This document shows, piece by piece, positions 1 through 8,252 of a stretch of 64,000 nucleotides of DNA (the stretch's first letter is position 1; each line of letters begins with the position of its first letter). The notes under the pieces were generated by a model that worked only from the letters and a program-made list of their open reading frames with translations, ran no database searches and had not been told where the DNA came from. The position numbers were made by a program, and so were the translations under genes. Source of the stretch: Gemmobacter nectariphilus DSM 15620 (GTDB lineage Bacteria > Pseudomonadota > Alphaproteobacteria > Rhodobacterales > Rhodobacteraceae); the NCBI RefSeq assembly GCF_000429765.1, contig NZ_AUCM01000004.1, positions 310,001 to 374,000 of the forward strand, written 5' to 3'.

Positions 1-753
1 GCCTATGGCCAGAAGCTGTATGGTATCGCACAGGACCGGGGCTGCCCCGTCATGGCCACCGGCTATAGCCCCGACGCCGATCTGCGCATCCTGGCCCAGC
101 GGTTCGATGCCACCGGGCAAGAGGTGCGCTTTGCCTGGCTGGACGAGCCGCGGCAGGTGCGGCTCAACCTGGTCGGCGGGTTTCAGGCGGCGAATGTGGC
201 CGTTGCGGCGGGCCTTGCGATGGCCTCGGGCGCCGATCCCGAGGATGTGTTCGCCGTGCTGCCGCGCCTGACCACGGTGCGCGGGCGGATGCAGCTGGTT
301 GCCACGCGCCAGAACGGGGCGGCGGTCTATGTCGATTACGCCCATACCCCCGATGCCGTGGCGACGGCGCTGCGCGCGCTGCGTCCGCATGTCATGGGGC
401 GGATCATCGTCGTGATGGGCGCAGGCGGCGACCGCGATACGTCGAAACGCCCGCTGATGGGCGCGGCTGCGGCGGAAAACGCCGATCTGGTCATTGTCAC
501 CGACGACAACCCGCGCAGCGAGGATCCGGCCTTGATCCGCGCTGCCGTCATGCTGGGCTGCCCCGAGGCAACCGAGGTTGGCGACCGGGCCGAGGCGATC
601 CTGCGCGGCGTCGATGCGCTGCTGCCGGGTGATGCGCTGCTGATCGCCGGCAAGGGCCACGAGACCGGACAGGAAATCGCCGGTCAGAAATACCCCTTTG
701 ACGATGCGGAACAGGCCAGCGTGGCCGTGGCCGCACTGGATGGCATGATATGA
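1..753 (+). CDS. murE: UDP-MurNAc-tripeptide synthetase (MurE), 3' part
   Basis: The reading frame is open from the first base, so the N-terminal half lies outside the window; about 250 residues remain. MurE adds meso-diaminopimelate to UDP-MurNAc-L-Ala-D-Glu in cytoplasmic peptidoglycan precursor synthesis. The visible part holds the end of the central ATPase domain and the C-terminal Mur ligase domain, with VYVDYAHTPDA, the GAGGDRD stretch and TDDNPR. The DNPR motif is the known signature of enzymes that choose meso-diaminopimelate over lysine, which fits a Gram-negative cell wall. The stop codon overlaps the murF start by 4 bp, so the two are translationally coupled. Identity is secure; only the missing 5' end is unknown. 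Confidence 0.96.
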   Translation, partial: AYGQKLYGIAQDRGCPVMATGYSPDADLRILAQRFDATGQEVRFAWLDEPRQVRLNLVGGFQAANVAVAAGLAMASGADPEDVFAVLPRLTTVRGRMQLVATRQNGAAVYVDYAHTPDAVATALRALRPHVMGRIIVVMGAGGDRDTSKRPLMGAAAAENADLVIVTDDNPRSEDPALIRAAVMLGCPEATEVGDRAEAILRGVDALLPGDALLIAGKGHETGQEIAGQKYPFDDAEQASVAVAALDGMI

Positions 754-2195
754 CCCCGCTCTGGACCGCATCCGATGCTGCTGCCGCCACTGGCGGGCAG
801 GCCCATGGTGACTGGGCCGTCACCGGCGTGTCGATCGACACGCGAACGCTGCAACCGGGCGATCTGTTCGTCGCGCTGCAAGCCGCGCGGGACGGGCACG
901 ATTTCGTTGCGCAGGCGCTGGCCAAGGGGGCAGGGGCCGCGCTGGTCTCGCGCATTCCCGACGGGGTGGCAAAGGATGCCCCGCTGCTGGTCGTGCCCGA
1001 TGTGCTCGAGGGGCTGGGCGCGCTTGGCCGTGCGGCCCGCGCCCGGACCGCGGCCAGGGTGGTCGCGATCACCGGATCGGTCGGCAAGACCTCGACCAAG
1101 GAAATGCTGCGCGCCATGCTGGCCGGGCAGGGGCGTGTTCATGTGGCCGAAGCCAGCTACAACAACCATTGGGGCGTGCCGCTGACGCTGGCGCGGATGC
1201 CGGCCAATACCGACATCGCGGTGCTGGAAATCGGCATGAACCACCCGGGCGAGATCGAGCCGCTGTCCCGCATGGCCCGGCCCCATGTCGCGCTGATCAC
1301 CACCGTGGCCCCCGCGCATCTTGAGGCCTTTGGCTCCCTCGACGGGATCGCCCACGAAAAGGCCTCGATCTGCGCCGGGCTGGAGCCAGGCGGCATCGCC
1401 GTTCTGCCTGCCGATCTGGAGGTGACGCCCATCCTGATCGCGGCGGCCGAGGCCGCAGGTGCCCGGATCGTGACCTTTGGCAGCGCCCGCTGCGACTGGC
1501 ACCTGACCGAGACGCGCGTGGTGCATGACGTGACCGTGGCCACCGCCGCAACGCCGGTCGGGGCGATGCTGTTCAAGGTCGCCAGCCCGGGGCGGCACTT
1601 TGCCATGAACGCGCTGGGGGCGCTGGCGGCGGCTGTGGCGCTGGGCGTCGATCCGGCGATCGCTGCAGCCGATCTGGGCCGCTGGACCCCGCCGCAAGGC
1701 CGCGGCATGCGTGAGCGCATCGCGCTCGATCCGCTGGACGAGGACCTCTACTTCGAACTGATCGACGATGCGTTCAACGCCAATCCGGCGTCGGTTGCGG
1801 CCGGGCTTGATCTCTTCGTGCAATCCACGCCGCGCCATGGCATCGGCCGGATCGAAAAGGGCCGCCGCATCGCCATTCTGGGCGACATGCTGGAACTGGG
1901 CCCTGATGAAATCGCGCTGCACCGCGCCGTGGCCCATCACCCGGCCATGGCGGCCATCGACCTTGTGCATTGCGTCGGTCCCCGCTCGCGTGCCCTGTGG
2001 GAAGAGCTGCCGCTGGCCAAGCGCGGCGAATGGCACGAGGCGGCCCCCGCGCTGGTCGAACGCGTCGCGCATCTGGTCGATGCCGGCGATGTCGTGCTCG
2101 TGAAGGGGTCGAAATCCATCAAGGTCTCGACGGTGGTTGACGCGCTGCGCCGTCTGGGGCAGGGGCAGCGCACCCACGACGCGGAAGGTAGCTGA
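750..2195 (+). CDS. murF: UDP-MurNAc-tripeptide--D-Ala-D-Ala ligase (MurF)
   Basis: MurF joins D-alanyl-D-alanine to UDP-MurNAc-tripeptide, the last cytoplasmic step of the pentapeptide precursor. The 481-residue length is normal. An N-terminal UDP-MurNAc-binding domain (residues 1-100) precedes the ATP-binding P-loop [11 protein letters not shown] near residue 110; [10 protein letters not shown] and the [10 protein letters not shown] stretch near residue 345 are typical of the Mur ligase core and C-terminal domain. It starts inside the murE stop and its own stop overlaps the mraY start by one base, so murE-murF-mraY form one tight operon, as in most dcw clusters. Confidence 0.96.
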   Translation: MTPLWTASDAAAATGGQAHGDWAVTGVSIDTRTLQPGDLFVALQAARDGHDFVAQALAKGAGAALVSRIPDGVAKDAPLLVVPDVLEGLGALGRAARARTAARVVAITGSVGKTSTKEMLRAMLAGQGRVHVAEASYNNHWGVPLTLARMPANTDIAVLEIGMNHPGEIEPLSRMARPHVALITTVAPAHLEAFGSLDGIAHEKASICAGLEPGGIAVLPADLEVTPILIAAAEAAGARIVTFGSARCDWHLTETRVVHDVTVATAATPVGAMLFKVASPGRHFAMNALGALAAAVALGVDPAIAAADLGRWTPPQGRGMRERIALDPLDEDLYFELIDDAFNANPASVAAGLDLFVQSTPRHGIGRIEKGRRIAILGDMLELGPDEIALHRAVAHHPAMAAIDLVHCVGPRSRALWEELPLAKRGEWHEAAPALVERVAHLVDAGDVVLVKGSKSIKVSTVVDALRRLGQGQRTHDAEGS

Positions 2196-3277
2196 TGCTG
2201 TACGGACTTACCCTGTTCTCCGAAGGGGGCGACCTCTTCAATCTGTTCCGCTACATCACCTTCCGGGCAGGCGGGGCGTTCTTTACCGCGCTGCTGTTCG
2301 GGTTCATCTTCGGGCGCCCGCTGATCAACTTCTTGCGCCGCAAGCAGAAAAAGGGCCAGCCGATCCGCGATGACGGCCCGGCCAGCCATTTTTCCAAGGC
2401 CGGTACGCCCACCATGGGGGGCTTGCTGATCCTGTCGGCGCTGATGGTGTCCACGCTGCTTTGGGCGCGGCTGGACAACCCTTATGTCTGGATCGTTCTG
2501 GGCGTGACGCTGGCCTTTGGCCTGATCGGCTTTGCCGACGATTATGCCAAGGTCACCAAGATGAACACCAAGGGCGTCTCGGGCCGCATCCGCTTTGGCA
2601 TCGGGCTGGTCGTCTCGGCCATCGCCGCAGGTGCCGCCGCCTGGTTCCACCCCGAGGCCCTGTCGGGCCAGCTGGCCATGCCGGTGTTCAAAGATGCGCT
2701 GATCAACCTGGGCATCCTGTTCGTGCCCTTTGGCATGATCGTCATCGTGGGCGCGGCCAATGCGGTGAACCTGACCGACGGGCTGGACGGCCTTGCCATC
2801 ATGCCGGTGATGATCGCGGCCGGCACGCTGGGGGCGATCGCCTATATCGTCGGCAATGCGGTGCTGACCGGCTATCTGGGCGTCCATTTCGTGCCCGGCA
2901 CGGGCGAGCTCTTGATCTTCTGCTCGGCGCTGATCGGCGGGGGGCTTGGCTTCCTGTGGTATAACGCCCCGCCCGCGGCGGTGTTCATGGGCGACACCGG
3001 ATCGCTGGCGCTTGGCGGCGCGCTGGGGGCGATCGCGGTTTGCACCAAGCATGAAATCGTGCTGGCCATCGTCGGCGGCCTGTTCGTGGTCGAGGCGCTG
3101 TCGGTCATCATCCAGGTGCTCTACTTCAAGCGCACGGGCAAGCGGGTGTTCCTGATGGCGCCGATCCACCACCACTTCGAGAAGAAGGGCTGGGGCGAGG
3201 CACAGATCGTCATCCGCTTCTGGATCATCTCGCTGATCCTGGCGCTGATCGGGCTGGCCACGCTGAAGGTGCGCTAG
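2195..3277 (+). CDS. mraY: Phospho-MurNAc-pentapeptide transferase (MraY)
   Basis: MraY is the polytopic inner-membrane enzyme that moves phospho-MurNAc-pentapeptide from UDP to undecaprenyl phosphate, making lipid I. The 360 residues are the usual length with about ten hydrophobic helices. Visible signatures are [10 protein letters not shown], the FADDYAK aspartates, [20 protein letters not shown] and the [13 protein letters not shown] loop. It is the last cell-wall gene of this run: murD, ftsW and murG do not follow. A terminator-like hairpin starts 40 bp downstream. Confidence 0.97.
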   Translation: MLYGLTLFSEGGDLFNLFRYITFRAGGAFFTALLFGFIFGRPLINFLRRKQKKGQPIRDDGPASHFSKAGTPTMGGLLILSALMVSTLLWARLDNPYVWIVLGVTLAFGLIGFADDYAKVTKMNTKGVSGRIRFGIGLVVSAIAAGAAAWFHPEALSGQLAMPVFKDALINLGILFVPFGMIVIVGAANAVNLTDGLDGLAIMPVMIAAGTLGAIAYIVGNAVLTGYLGVHFVPGTGELLIFCSALIGGGLGFLWYNAPPAAVFMGDTGSLALGGALGAIAVCTKHEIVLAIVGGLFVVEALSVIIQVLYFKRTGKRVFLMAPIHHHFEKKGWGEAQIVIRFWIISLILALIGLATLKVR

Positions 3278-3583
3278 GGGGCGACACCCGGATGCATCGG
3301 CGCTTGTGTCCGGCCGCTGGAGGGGTTTCACACCCCTCCAGACCTCCCCGTGGGGTATTTTCGGAAAGGTGATGGCGAAAGCCGGGTTTGAAACGCCATC
3401 CGCGCCGCCTGGCGCCGAATGCCGATCCGTCCCAGGTGCGACCCTTCCGCATCATCTTGCCTCAAATACCCCCTTGCGCGACCGGGGCCAGGCGCACCGC
3501 CGCAGAAGGGCGCCCAAGCTGCGGCTTGAACGCCGCACCTCTCCCCTGTAGGACAGGCCAAACCCATTCAGCGGAGCGGCCCC
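3278..3583. other. Intergenic region between mraY and ettA with repeat elements
   Basis: These 306 bp contain no convincing gene; the short open frames are out of character with neighbouring codon use. They hold the 59-bp repeat described separately (3316-3374) and, about 75 bp further on near 3450-3475, a motif CATCTTGCCTCAAATACCCC facing the opposite way. A promoter for ettA is expected in the last 100 bp, but I cannot place its boxes. Confidence 0.6.
3316..3374 (+). repeat. 59-bp dispersed repeat, copy 1, with terminator-like hairpin
   Basis: This sequence recurs in inverted orientation at 34745-34803 with one mismatch (58 of 59 bases by my alignment). Its core is a perfect 9-bp stem CTGGAGGGG (3317-3325) and CCCCTCCAG (3333-3341) with a 7-base loop, followed by CCCCGTGGGG and GTATTTTCGG. 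It lies 39 bp after the mraY stop and, in this orientation, could end the mraY transcript. The other copy has the same relation to guaD. Confidence 0.85.
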
Positions 3584-5239
3584 ATGGCGTCTTATCAGTA
3601 TGTCTATCACATGGACGGCGTGTCCAAGACCTATGCCGGCGGCAAGAAGGTCTTTGAAAACATCCGTCTGAACTTTCTGCCTGGCGTGAAAATCGGTGTG
3701 GTCGGCGTCAACGGCGCCGGTAAGTCGACGCTGCTGCGCGTCATGGCCGGGCTCGACAAGGATTTCACCGGCGAGGCCTGGGCTGCCAAGGGCGCAACCG
3801 TCGGCTACCTGCCGCAAGAACCCCAGCTGGACCCCGCGCTGAACGTGCGCGGCAACGTCATGGAAGGCGTCAAGGCCAAGCAGGCCAAGCTGGACCGCTA
3901 TAACGAGCTGGCGATGAACTACTCGGACGAGACCGCCGAGGAAATGGCCCGCCTGCAAGACGAGATCGACGCCGAGAACCTGTGGGATCTGGACAGCCAG
4001 GTCGATGTCGCGATGGAGGCCCTGCGCTGCCCGCCGGACGAGGCCGATGTCGAAACCCTGTCGGGGGGCGAGCGTCGCCGCGTTGCGCTGTGCAAGCTGC
4101 TGCTGGAAGCGCCCGACATGCTGCTGCTGGACGAGCCGACCAACCATCTGGACGCCGAAACCATCGCCTGGCTGCAAAAGCACCTGATCGAATACAAGGG
4201 CACGATCCTGATCGTGACCCACGACCGCTATTTCCTGGACGACATCACCGGCTGGATCCTCGAGCTCGACCGTGGCCGCGGCATTCCTTATGAGGGGAAC
4301 TATTCCAGCTGGCTGGAGCAAAAGGCCAAGCGTCTTGCGCAAGAGGCGCGCGAGGACAAGTCGCGCCAGAAATCGCTGGAGCGCGAACTGGAATGGATCC
4401 GCGCGGGCGCCAAGGCGCGTCAGGCGAAATCCAAGGCCCGTATCCAGGCCTATGAGGAAAAGGCCAGCCAGTCCGAGCGCGAAAAGATCTCGACCGCGCA
4501 GATCATCATTCCGAACGGGCCCCGTCTGGGCGGCAAGGTGATCGAGATCGAAGGCCTGTCCAAGGCCTTTGGTGACAAGCTGCTGATCGAGAATCTGACC
4601 TTCTCGCTGCCGCCGGGTGGCATTGTCGGCGTGATCGGCCCGAACGGTGCCGGCAAATCGACCCTGTTCAAGATGCTGACCGGGGTCGAGGCGCCCGACG
4701 CCGGCACCGTCACCATCGGCGATACCGTCAAGCTGGCCTATGTCGATCAGTCGCGCGATGCGCTGGACCCGAACAAGACCGTGTGGGAGGAAATCTCGGA
4801 CGGGCTCGAGGTGCTGGAGCTGGGCGATGCCACGATGAACAGCCGCGCCTATTGCGGGGCGTTCAACTTCAAGGGCGGCGATCAGCAGAAGAAGGTCGGC
4901 CTGCTGTCGGGCGGCGAGCGCAACCGCGTCCACATGGCCAAACTGCTGCGCCGGGGCGGCAACGTTCTGCTGCTGGACGAACCGACCAACGATCTGGATG
5001 TCGAAACGCTGCAGGCGCTGGAAGCCGCGCTGGAAGATTTCGCGGGCTGCGCGGTGATCATCAGCCACGACCGCTTCTTCCTGGACCGTCTGTGCACGCA
5101 TATCCTGGCGTTCGAGGGTGATGCCCATGTCGAATGGTTCGAAGGCAACTTCGAAGCCTATGAACAGGACAAGATCCGCCGTCTGGGGCCGGATGCGGTG
5201 GAACCCAAGCGGGTGAAATACAAGAAGTTCTCGCGCTGA
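3584..5239 (+). CDS. ettA: Energy-dependent translational throttle ABC-F protein EttA
   Basis: EttA is a soluble ABC-F ATPase that binds the ribosomal E site and gates the first elongation step according to ATP/ADP ratio. The 551 residues carry two nucleotide-binding domains without membrane segments: Walker [10 protein letters not shown] near residue 45 and GPNGAGKST near 350, two LSGGER-type signatures, and the Walker B stretches [11 protein letters not shown] and [11 protein letters not shown]. The charged linker between domains and the overall length fit EttA rather than Uup. It stands alone between its own intergenic region and a strong downstream hairpin. Confidence 0.95.
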   Translation: MASYQYVYHMDGVSKTYAGGKKVFENIRLNFLPGVKIGVVGVNGAGKSTLLRVMAGLDKDFTGEAWAAKGATVGYLPQEPQLDPALNVRGNVMEGVKAKQAKLDRYNELAMNYSDETAEEMARLQDEIDAENLWDLDSQVDVAMEALRCPPDEADVETLSGGERRRVALCKLLLEAPDMLLLDEPTNHLDAETIAWLQKHLIEYKGTILIVTHDRYFLDDITGWILELDRGRGIPYEGNYSSWLEQKAKRLAQEAREDKSRQKSLERELEWIRAGAKARQAKSKARIQAYEEKASQSEREKISTAQIIIPNGPRLGGKVIEIEGLSKAFGDKLLIENLTFSLPPGGIVGVIGPNGAGKSTLFKMLTGVEAPDAGTVTIGDTVKLAYVDQSRDALDPNKTVWEEISDGLEVLELGDATMNSRAYCGAFNFKGGDQQKKVGLLSGGERNRVHMAKLLRRGGNVLLLDEPTNDLDVETLQALEAALEDFAGCAVIISHDRFFLDRLCTHILAFEGDAHVEWFEGNFEAYEQDKIRRLGPDAVEPKRVKYKKFSR

Positions 5240-5270
5240 TCTTCGGCGCTTTTGCGCCAGTCGACGTGTC

Positions 5271-5300
5271 GGGGCGGGACCGAAGGGGCCCGCCCCTTCT
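5271..5300 (+). terminator. Intrinsic terminator after ettA
   Basis: A perfect 8-bp stem GGGGCGGG (5271-5278) and CCCGCCCC (5289-5296) with a 10-base loop is followed by TTCTGTTTGG, 31 bp after the ettA stop. The T-run is weak, so efficiency is uncertain. Confidence 0.6.
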
Positions 5301-5344
5301 GTTTGGTTGCGCATGGCGTGGGAACGGCCGCGCGGGGGATGCGA

Positions 5345-5740
5345 CTATTTCGCCAGCATCCGGATGCTCTCGGTGCAACTGCGCACGGCGGCTGTCACCT
5401 TGTCGTTTGCTGGCGGCTTGCGCAGATCGCCCCCGCGCGCTGCCAGCTTGCGCGCCGCGCAGGTGCAGGCCTCGGCCTTGAACTGGTCAAGCGTTCGCGT
5501 GGGCTTTCCGCCAAAGGCTTTCACGGCGGCGAACTGCGATTCGAGATAGATGTGGATCCCCGCCCGGATCGTATCCGCCTCGAAGCGGGTAAGGGTCAGA
5601 GTGCCGATGAAGACCTCGGACTGGCAGGCGTTGCTCCAGGCCTTGACGTATTGATCCCTGGTCAAGGGCTCTGCGGCGGCCGGGAGCGATACCGACAGCG
5701 CAAGACCCAGAAGAGACAGCTTACGACCAGCCGCGAACAT
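5345..5740 (-). CDS. Small exported protein of unknown function
   Basis: I do not recognise a named family. The 131-residue product starts with a typical Sec signal peptide (charged FAAGRK, hydrophobic LSLLGLALSVSLPAAA, cleavage likely after AAA near residue 23). The mature part of about 108 residues is rich in alanine and charged residues and has four cysteines (SNACQSE, EACTCAA, RSCTES) that could form periplasmic disulfides. The ATG at 5740 gives a better signal peptide than the GTG three codons upstream. It is monocistronic and convergent with ettA. Composition matches the neighbours. Confidence 0.65.
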   Translation of the reverse strand: MFAAGRKLSLLGLALSVSLPAAAEPLTRDQYVKAWSNACQSEVFIGTLTLTRFEADTIRAGIHIYLESQFAAVKAFGGKPTRTLDQFKAEACTCAARKLAARGGDLRKPPANDKVTAAVRSCTESIRMLAK

Positions 5741-5826
5741 GCAAGCCACCGACCAGATGCCTGTAAGACGACCATCATGATGTCACGCTTGCAGCCATCG
5801 GGCAACGGCGGCGACGGTTGGACAGC

Positions 5827-7173
5827 CTAGCCCGCGGCCTTTTGCACCTCGGCCACAATGTTGGCGACGACTTCGGCCAACAACCCTTCGTCCTCGCATT
5901 CCGCCATGACGCGGATCAGCGGCTCGGTGCCCGACTTGCGGATCAACAGCCGTCCGCAGCCCGACAGCCGCGCCTCGGCGCCCGAGATGGCGGCCTGGAC
6001 GCTGGCGGTGTTCAGCGGCTCTTGCCCGCTGGCATAGCGCACGTTCTGCAACAGCTGTGGCACCGGGGCGAAGTTGCGCATCAGATCGGACGCGGGCCGG
6101 CCCGAGCGCATCATCTCGGCCAGGAATTGCAGCCCGGCGATCAGCCCGTCGCCCGTGGTGGCATAATCGGTCATCACGATATGGCCGGACTGCTCGCCGC
6201 CCAGGTTCCAGCCGCCGCGGCGCATCGCCTCGACGACATAGCGGTCGCCAACGGCCGTGCGCTCCAGCCGCAGGCCGCGGCCGGTCAGGAACCGCTCCAG
6301 CCCCAGGTTGGACATGACCGTCGCCACCAGCGTGCCGCCGTTCAGCCGCCCCTCGTCGGCCCAGCGGGCGGCCAGCAGCGCCATGATCTGATCGCCATCG
6401 GCCACGGCGCCGGTTTCATCCAGCAAGATCACCCGGTCGGCATCGCCATCAAGGCAGATGCCCACGTCGGCGCCATGGGCGACGACCGCCTCGGCAGCGG
6501 TCTGGGGATGGGTCGAGCCGCAGCGGTCGTTGATGTTGTGGCCGTTGGGCGACACGCCCACCGGGATCACCTCGGCGCCCAGTTCCCACAAGACCTCGGG
6601 CGCGGCCTTGTAGGCAGCACCATTGGCGCAGTCGATCACCACCTTCAGCCCGTCCAGCCGGCCCCGGCCCGGAAAGGTCGTCTTGGCATATTCGACATAG
6701 CGGCCCCGGCCATCCTCGATCCGCTTGGCGCGGCCGATGTTGTGCGGCTGGGCGGGGGCGATGTCACCGCCCAGAATCGCCTCGATCTCGGCTTCGGCCT
6801 CGTCCGACAGCTTGAATCCGTCGGGGCCGAAGAACTTGATGCCGTTGTCTTGCGCGGGGTTATGGCTGGCGGAGATCATCACCCCCAGATCGGCGCGCAT
6901 CGACCGGGTCAGATAGCCGATGGCGGGGGTGGGCACCGGGCCCAGCAGCAGGACATTCATGCCGGTGCTGGTCAGGCCCGCCGTCAGCGCGTTTTCCAGC
7001 ATGTAGCCCGACAGGCGGGTGTCCTTGCCGATCACCACGCGGTGGGCGCTGGTGCCATCGCGGCGGAAATAGCGGCCGGCGGCTGCACCAAGGCGCAGCG
7101 CCATTTCGGCTGTCATGGGATAGCTGTTGGCGGTGCCCCTGACCCCGTCGGTTCCGAACAACTTCCTGCTCAT
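5827..7173 (-). CDS. glmM: Phosphoglucosamine mutase (GlmM)
   Basis: GlmM converts glucosamine-6-phosphate to glucosamine-1-phosphate, feeding UDP-GlcNAc into peptidoglycan and lipopolysaccharide. The chosen ATG gives 448 residues and the classic start [16 protein letters not shown]. The phosphoserine loop [12 protein letters not shown] places the catalytic serine at residue 103, the metal loop is CLDGDADRV, and [12 protein letters not shown] near the C-terminus binds the phosphate. Open sequence upstream extends the frame by 22 residues, but no family member needs it. Confidence 0.96.
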   Translation of the reverse strand: MSRKLFGTDGVRGTANSYPMTAEMALRLGAAAGRYFRRDGTSAHRVVIGKDTRLSGYMLENALTAGLTSTGMNVLLLGPVPTPAIGYLTRSMRADLGVMISASHNPAQDNGIKFFGPDGFKLSDEAEAEIEAILGGDIAPAQPHNIGRAKRIEDGRGRYVEYAKTTFPGRGRLDGLKVVIDCANGAAYKAAPEVLWELGAEVIPVGVSPNGHNINDRCGSTHPQTAAEAVVAHGADVGICLDGDADRVILLDETGAVADGDQIMALLAARWADEGRLNGGTLVATVMSNLGLERFLTGRGLRLERTAVGDRYVVEAMRRGGWNLGGEQSGHIVMTDYATTGDGLIAGLQFLAEMMRSGRPASDLMRNFAPVPQLLQNVRYASGQEPLNTASVQAAISGAEARLSGCGRLLIRKSGTEPLIRVMAECEDEGLLAEVVANIVAEVQKAAG

Positions 7174-7318
7174 GCGCTGACCTCGTATGCGGGGTGGCCC
7201 CGGCCATGGCGGCGGGGCGCGTTGCGCCGGGGGTGCCATGCAGGCGCCGCAGGATCAAGCCCCGAGCGCCTGTGCCGCGCGGCTTCCCGCCGGTGCGGGG
7301 CCCTTGCGTGAGCGGGCC

Positions 7319-8092
7319 CTAAAGCCCCATGTCCAGCTGCATCTGGCCCCTGAGCGCGGCAGTGCGCGGCATGTCCTTGCTGCTGACCGTGCCGACCGAC
7401 TTGCCAAAGCCGGGCAGCGCGCCAGGCTGGCGATAGAACAGGTGGGTGCCGATCCTGGCGGTCTGCGGAAAGACCTGCGCCCAGCCGGGGCTGACATTGC
7501 GGGTGTGGAAATGCGTGGCGCCATCGGTCAGATGTTCGCGCGCCTTGCCATCCAGCATCAGGCGGGCGACCTTGCCCGCGCGGTCCCAGGCGGCGGGTTC
7601 CGCGATCACTTCGGGCTTGCCGTCGCAGACATACGAAAACTGGCAGCCCCGCGTGCCACGGGCCCCCTGCGTGACGACGCCGCAGACCGTATCGGGGTAT
7701 CCCTTGGACGCAACGCGGTTCAAGATGACCTCGGCCACCGCGAACTGACCCTTGAGGGATTCGCCCCGCGCCTCGAAATACAGCGCCTCGGACAGGCACT
7801 GCCATTCGGCACCGCCGCTGGCAGAGGGCAGGGTGGCCAGCCAGCCATCATCATACAATTCGCCATCCGACCGCGTCCGCGGCCGCTGCGACCACGCAGG
7901 GCTTGCGGCGCGCAGCGCGATGGGTGGAGCCGCGCCAAGCGCGGCACGCTCACTGTCAAACAGACGCCGCAGTTCAGCGGCATAGCCTGCATTCGGGTCG
8001 TTGGACTTGCTTACCGTAACATCGGCAAGCGCTGTCCCCGACATGGCACACAGCACGACAAGGCTGCGGACCAGCATCGCACGAACGTGCAT
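7319..8092 (-). CDS. Exported SleB-type cell-wall hydrolase
   Basis: This 257-residue protein has an N-terminal signal peptide (AMLVRSLVVLCAMSGTALA, cleavage near residue 23) followed by a variable linker and a C-terminal Hydrolase_2 (SleB) domain of about 120 residues. The core CLSEALYFEARGES contains the glutamate expected to act in catalysis, and AEVILNRVASKGYPDTVCGVV and THFHTRNVSPGWA are typical of the family. SleB-type domains are lytic transglycosylases or amidases acting on peptidoglycan. It is transcribed in the same direction as glmM 145 bp away. The exact bond cleaved cannot be told from sequence. Confidence 0.88.
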   Translation of the reverse strand: MHVRAMLVRSLVVLCAMSGTALADVTVSKSNDPNAGYAAELRRLFDSERAALGAAPPIALRAASPAWSQRPRTRSDGELYDDGWLATLPSASGGAEWQCLSEALYFEARGESLKGQFAVAEVILNRVASKGYPDTVCGVVTQGARGTRGCQFSYVCDGKPEVIAEPAAWDRAGKVARLMLDGKAREHLTDGATHFHTRNVSPGWAQVFPQTARIGTHLFYRQPGALPGFGKSVGTVSSKDMPRTAALRGQMQLDMGL

Positions 8093-8252
8093 GGTTCCGT
8101 TCCCGGGTCAGTTTCAGGGCGCCGCCGCCGGAGGCAGGACCGGCAGGCAACCGCGTGGTCATAGCCGAAAACAGGTTCCCGGTCTACACGTCCATGCCGC
8201 GGTGCGGAAAATCGCAGTCGAAGCCGTGGGTTAGCGGACGTTCATAATGTTG

